A stretch of 45,390 nucleotides of DNA from assembly GCA_964449895.1 (NCBI GenBank), contig CAYVBY010000017.1:1-45390 (forward strand), in the 5' to 3' direction. This stretch comes from Intestinibacter sp964449895 (GTDB lineage: Bacteria > Bacillota > Clostridia > Peptostreptococcales > Peptostreptococcaceae). Below, one piece after another: positions 43,694-45,390 of the stretch (positions are counted from its first letter, which is position 1; each line of letters starts with the position of its first letter). The translations under genes were made by a program, and so were the position numbers. A model generated the notes under the pieces. It searched no databases. It saw only the letters and a program-made list of their open reading frames with translations, and was not told where the DNA came from.

Positions 43694-44740
43694 CTACATT
43701 CCCATATCAACTTCATCAAAAGTTAACATATTTTTGTAAACAAAATTTGCAGCTTCTATCATATTAAATGCTAAAGCAGCTCCACTTCCTTCACCAAGTC
43801 TCATATCCATATTTAAAAATGGACTTAGTCCTAATAAATCTAAAGCTTTTTTAGCTCCTGGCTCAGCTGATAGATGTGATGCTATCATATAGTCTTTACA
43901 TCCTGGATTTATTTTACAAGCTATTAATGCTGCAGCATAAGATATAAATCCATCTAAAACAACAGGTACTCTATTAGCACTACAACCTAATATTACACCA
44001 GCCATAGAACCAATCTCAAATCCACCAACTTTTTGTAATATATCTATTCCATCAGTAGGATTTGGTTCATTTATTTTTATTGCAGTTCTTATTACTTCAG
44101 CTTTATGAGCTACTAACTCTTTTTTAAGACCTGCTCCTATACCTGTGATTTCTTCAGGATCACATCCTGCAATTACAGATATTATAGCTGTAGATGGAGT
44201 AGTATTTGCTATACCCATTTCACCTATACCAATTACTTTATAATCTTCTTGTATATATTTTTCACAAGTTTCTATACCTATTTCAATTGATCTTATAGCT
44301 TCTTGTCTTGTCATAGCAGGACCTTTAGCTATATTAGAAGTGCTCTTTCTAATTTTACAATCAATTACCCCTTCAATTTTTTCATCACTATTGATACCTA
44401 CATCTATTAATTGAACATCAGCCCCTACAAATTTAGATATAGTTCCTACACCATTTATTTTATGTGGGAAATTTTTAGATTGTAAAATTGTTATATTTTG
44501 TGGATGTGGTGCAACACCTTCTTCATATACACCATGATCACATGCAAAAGATAAAATCACCTTTTTTGTAGTATCAAAATACTTACTTCCATATATACCC
44601 GCTAATTGGATACTTATGTCTTCTAATTTACCTAAACTTCCTTCAGGTTTTATTAATCTGTCTTGTCTAGCCTTTGCCTGTTCCATAAAACGAGAATCTA
44701 AAGGATAAATATTTTTGCATATACTTTCAATTAAACTCAT
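43694..44740 (-). CDS. cobT: nicotinate-nucleotide:dimethylbenzimidazole phosphoribosyltransferase
   Basis: Makes alpha-ribazole-5'-phosphate from the lower-ligand base and nicotinate mononucleotide. 348 residues. Seen are KPEGSLGKLEDI, FACDHGVYEEGVAPHPQ, GEMGIANTTPSTA and the catalytic glutamate region RLGEGSGAALAF. GGAGGAG precedes the ATG. As first gene of cobT-U-S-C it lies 290 bases behind the 5S gene and has no riboswitch. It is unrelated to the VWA-containing CobT of aerobic cobaltochelatase. Confidence 0.96.
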   Translation of the reverse strand: MSLIESICKNIYPLDSRFMEQAKARQDRLIKPEGSLGKLEDISIQLAGIYGSKYFDTTKKVILSFACDHGVYEEGVAPHPQNITILQSKNFPHKINGVGTISKFVGADVQLIDVGINSDEKIEGVIDCKIRKSTSNIAKGPAMTRQEAIRSIEIGIETCEKYIQEDYKVIGIGEMGIANTTPSTAIISVIAGCDPEEITGIGAGLKKELVAHKAEVIRTAIKINEPNPTDGIDILQKVGGFEIGSMAGVILGCSANRVPVVLDGFISYAAALIACKINPGCKDYMIASHLSAEPGAKKALDLLGLSPFLNMDMRLGEGSGAALAFNMIEAANFVYKNMLTFDEVDMGM

Positions 44741-45033
44741 AATTCATACTCCTCCTAATCTTTAAAATACATCTATTATAAATTATATAAATTAATGTAG
44801 TAACTTTCTACCAATTTCATTAGAATTTTGTAATTTTTATTGGAAATATATCAAAGTATTATTTGTCTTTTTAGAATATAATAACTCTATCTAAAAATAA
44901 TTTTATTATTAAAAAATTTATCTCAATTATTAAAGGATTTATCTTATAGTGGCATTAAAATAGAATTTCAACGATTGAAAATTAGTATAAAAAGAAAAGA
45001 AATATGATTATAATATTGGATAAAAAAAAGATT
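44741..45033. other. spacer between 5S rRNA and cobT
   Basis: About 290 bases of AT-rich sequence with no gene. On the minus strand eight T follow the 5S terminal helix almost at once and may end rRNA transcription. An imperfect palindrome AATTTCAA-cga-TTGAAAATT lies at 44964-44983. Promoter-like hexamers for cobT (TTGGTA and TTTATA, 17 apart) lie near 44785-44810, but with low certainty. No B12 riboswitch was found. Confidence 0.55.
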
Positions 45034-45151
<118 letters not shown>

Positions 45152-45160
45152 AATCTTATT

Positions 45161-45235
45161 TGGAGCTGGTGATAGGAGTCGAACCTACAACCTGCTGATT
45201 ACAAGTCAGCTGCTCTGCCATTGAGCCACACCAGC
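45161..45235 (-). tRNA. tRNA-Thr (anticodon TGT)
   Basis: Full cloverleaf on the minus strand: acceptor GCTGGTG/CACCAGC, D arm GCTCAATGGCAGAGC, anticodon arm GCTGA-CTTGTAA-TCAGC with TGT, and T arm with TTCGACT. The 3' CCA is encoded (plus-strand TGG at 45161-45163). It lies between the 23S end and 5S in the rRNA operon. Confidence 0.96.
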
Positions 45236-45291
45236 ATATTTAAATTTTAATACTTTCAAAATTGCAAACATTTAATGAAAACATTTAATTT

Positions 45292-45390
45292 GGTCAAGTC
45301 CTCGATCTATTAGTATCAGTAAGCTAAATACATTGCTGCACTTACACCTCTGACCTATCAACCAGGTAGTCTTCCTGGGATCTTAACCTT
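45292..45390 (-). rRNA. rrl: 23S ribosomal RNA, 3' end (continues beyond the window)
   Basis: The minus strand from the right edge reads as the conserved last 100 bases of 23S. Landmarks are GGTTGATAGGTCAGAGGTGT, ACTGATACTAATAGATCGAG and the final GACTTGACCA. The 3' end is estimated near 45292. The rest lies outside the window. Confidence 0.95.

Noticed and set aside
44964..44983. Palindrome AATTTCAA-cga-TTGAAAATT, first considered as a CRISPR-repeat remnant or operator
   Set aside because: Single copy with no spacers or second repeat, and no regulator nearby. It is kept only as a remark on the intergenic region.

Overview
The window is AT-rich, densely coded chromosomal DNA from a low-GC Gram-positive anaerobe. 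Short intergenic gaps, strong AGGAGG-type ribosome binding sites, T-box and cobalamin riboswitches, an EFR1-type flavodoxin/ferredoxin and a CobA-HemD fusion point to the Clostridia. The family Peptostreptococcaceae (Clostridioides, Paraclostridium or Romboutsia relatives) is my best guess, from general resemblance only. No prophage, insertion sequence or CRISPR array was seen. Almost all genes lie on the minus strand, so the window is read from right to left.

Right edge (44.7-45.4 kb): the end of an rRNA operon on the minus strand, with the 23S 3' end, then tRNA-Thr(TGT), then 5S. Next comes a long minus-strand tetrapyrrole/cobalamin block (34.9-44.7 kb). It first holds cobT-cobU-cobS-cobC (lower-ligand activation and nucleotide-loop assembly). 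A cobalamin riboswitch follows, and after it cbiB-cobD-pduX (aminopropanol arm) and hemC-cobA/hemD-hemB (porphobilinogen to precorrin-2). The riboswitch sits inside the block, so B12 can switch off precursor supply and the aminopropanol arm separately from cobTUSC.

27.8-34.6 kb: the Na+/serine-threonine symporter sstT, a precorrin-2 dehydrogenase (sirC-like), then argC-argJ-argB-argD behind an arginine T-box whose stem III/antiterminator/terminator module is present twice. 24.8-27.6 kb: an MBOAT acyltransferase and DHHW (AlgJ/AlgX-like) pair, probably for O-acylation of an envelope polymer. 21.8-24.5 kb: an AAA+ ATPase and VWA protein pair resembling the CobS/CobT, NorQ/NorD and MoxR systems. 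After it lies a second, well-conserved cobalamin riboswitch with its own terminator but no gene directly behind it. The next gene, an MFS transporter, has a separate promoter and lies beyond another terminator.

13.9-19.6 kb: a GntR(YtrA-like)/ABC transporter operon with a palindromic operator, the helicase pcrA with a patatin-like lipase, and a cyclophilin. 9.8-12.6 kb: two small unknown plus-strand genes, a candidate small RNA of about 50 nt, and the Mn-dependent pyrophosphatase ppaC, facing a DegV gene. 1-9.8 kb: mostly minus-strand housekeeping and hypothetical genes (rlmD cut by the window edge, rsuA, EFR1 protein, HAD phosphatase, metallophosphoesterase, relQ-like alarmone synthetase, MBL hydrolase, YkgJ cysteine-cluster protein), with fba on the plus strand.

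The observations most worth following up are the partially duplicated T-box, the riboswitch without a gene, the C-rich candidate small RNA, the AAA+/VWA pair with an unusual Walker A motif, and the tRNA placed between 23S and 5S.
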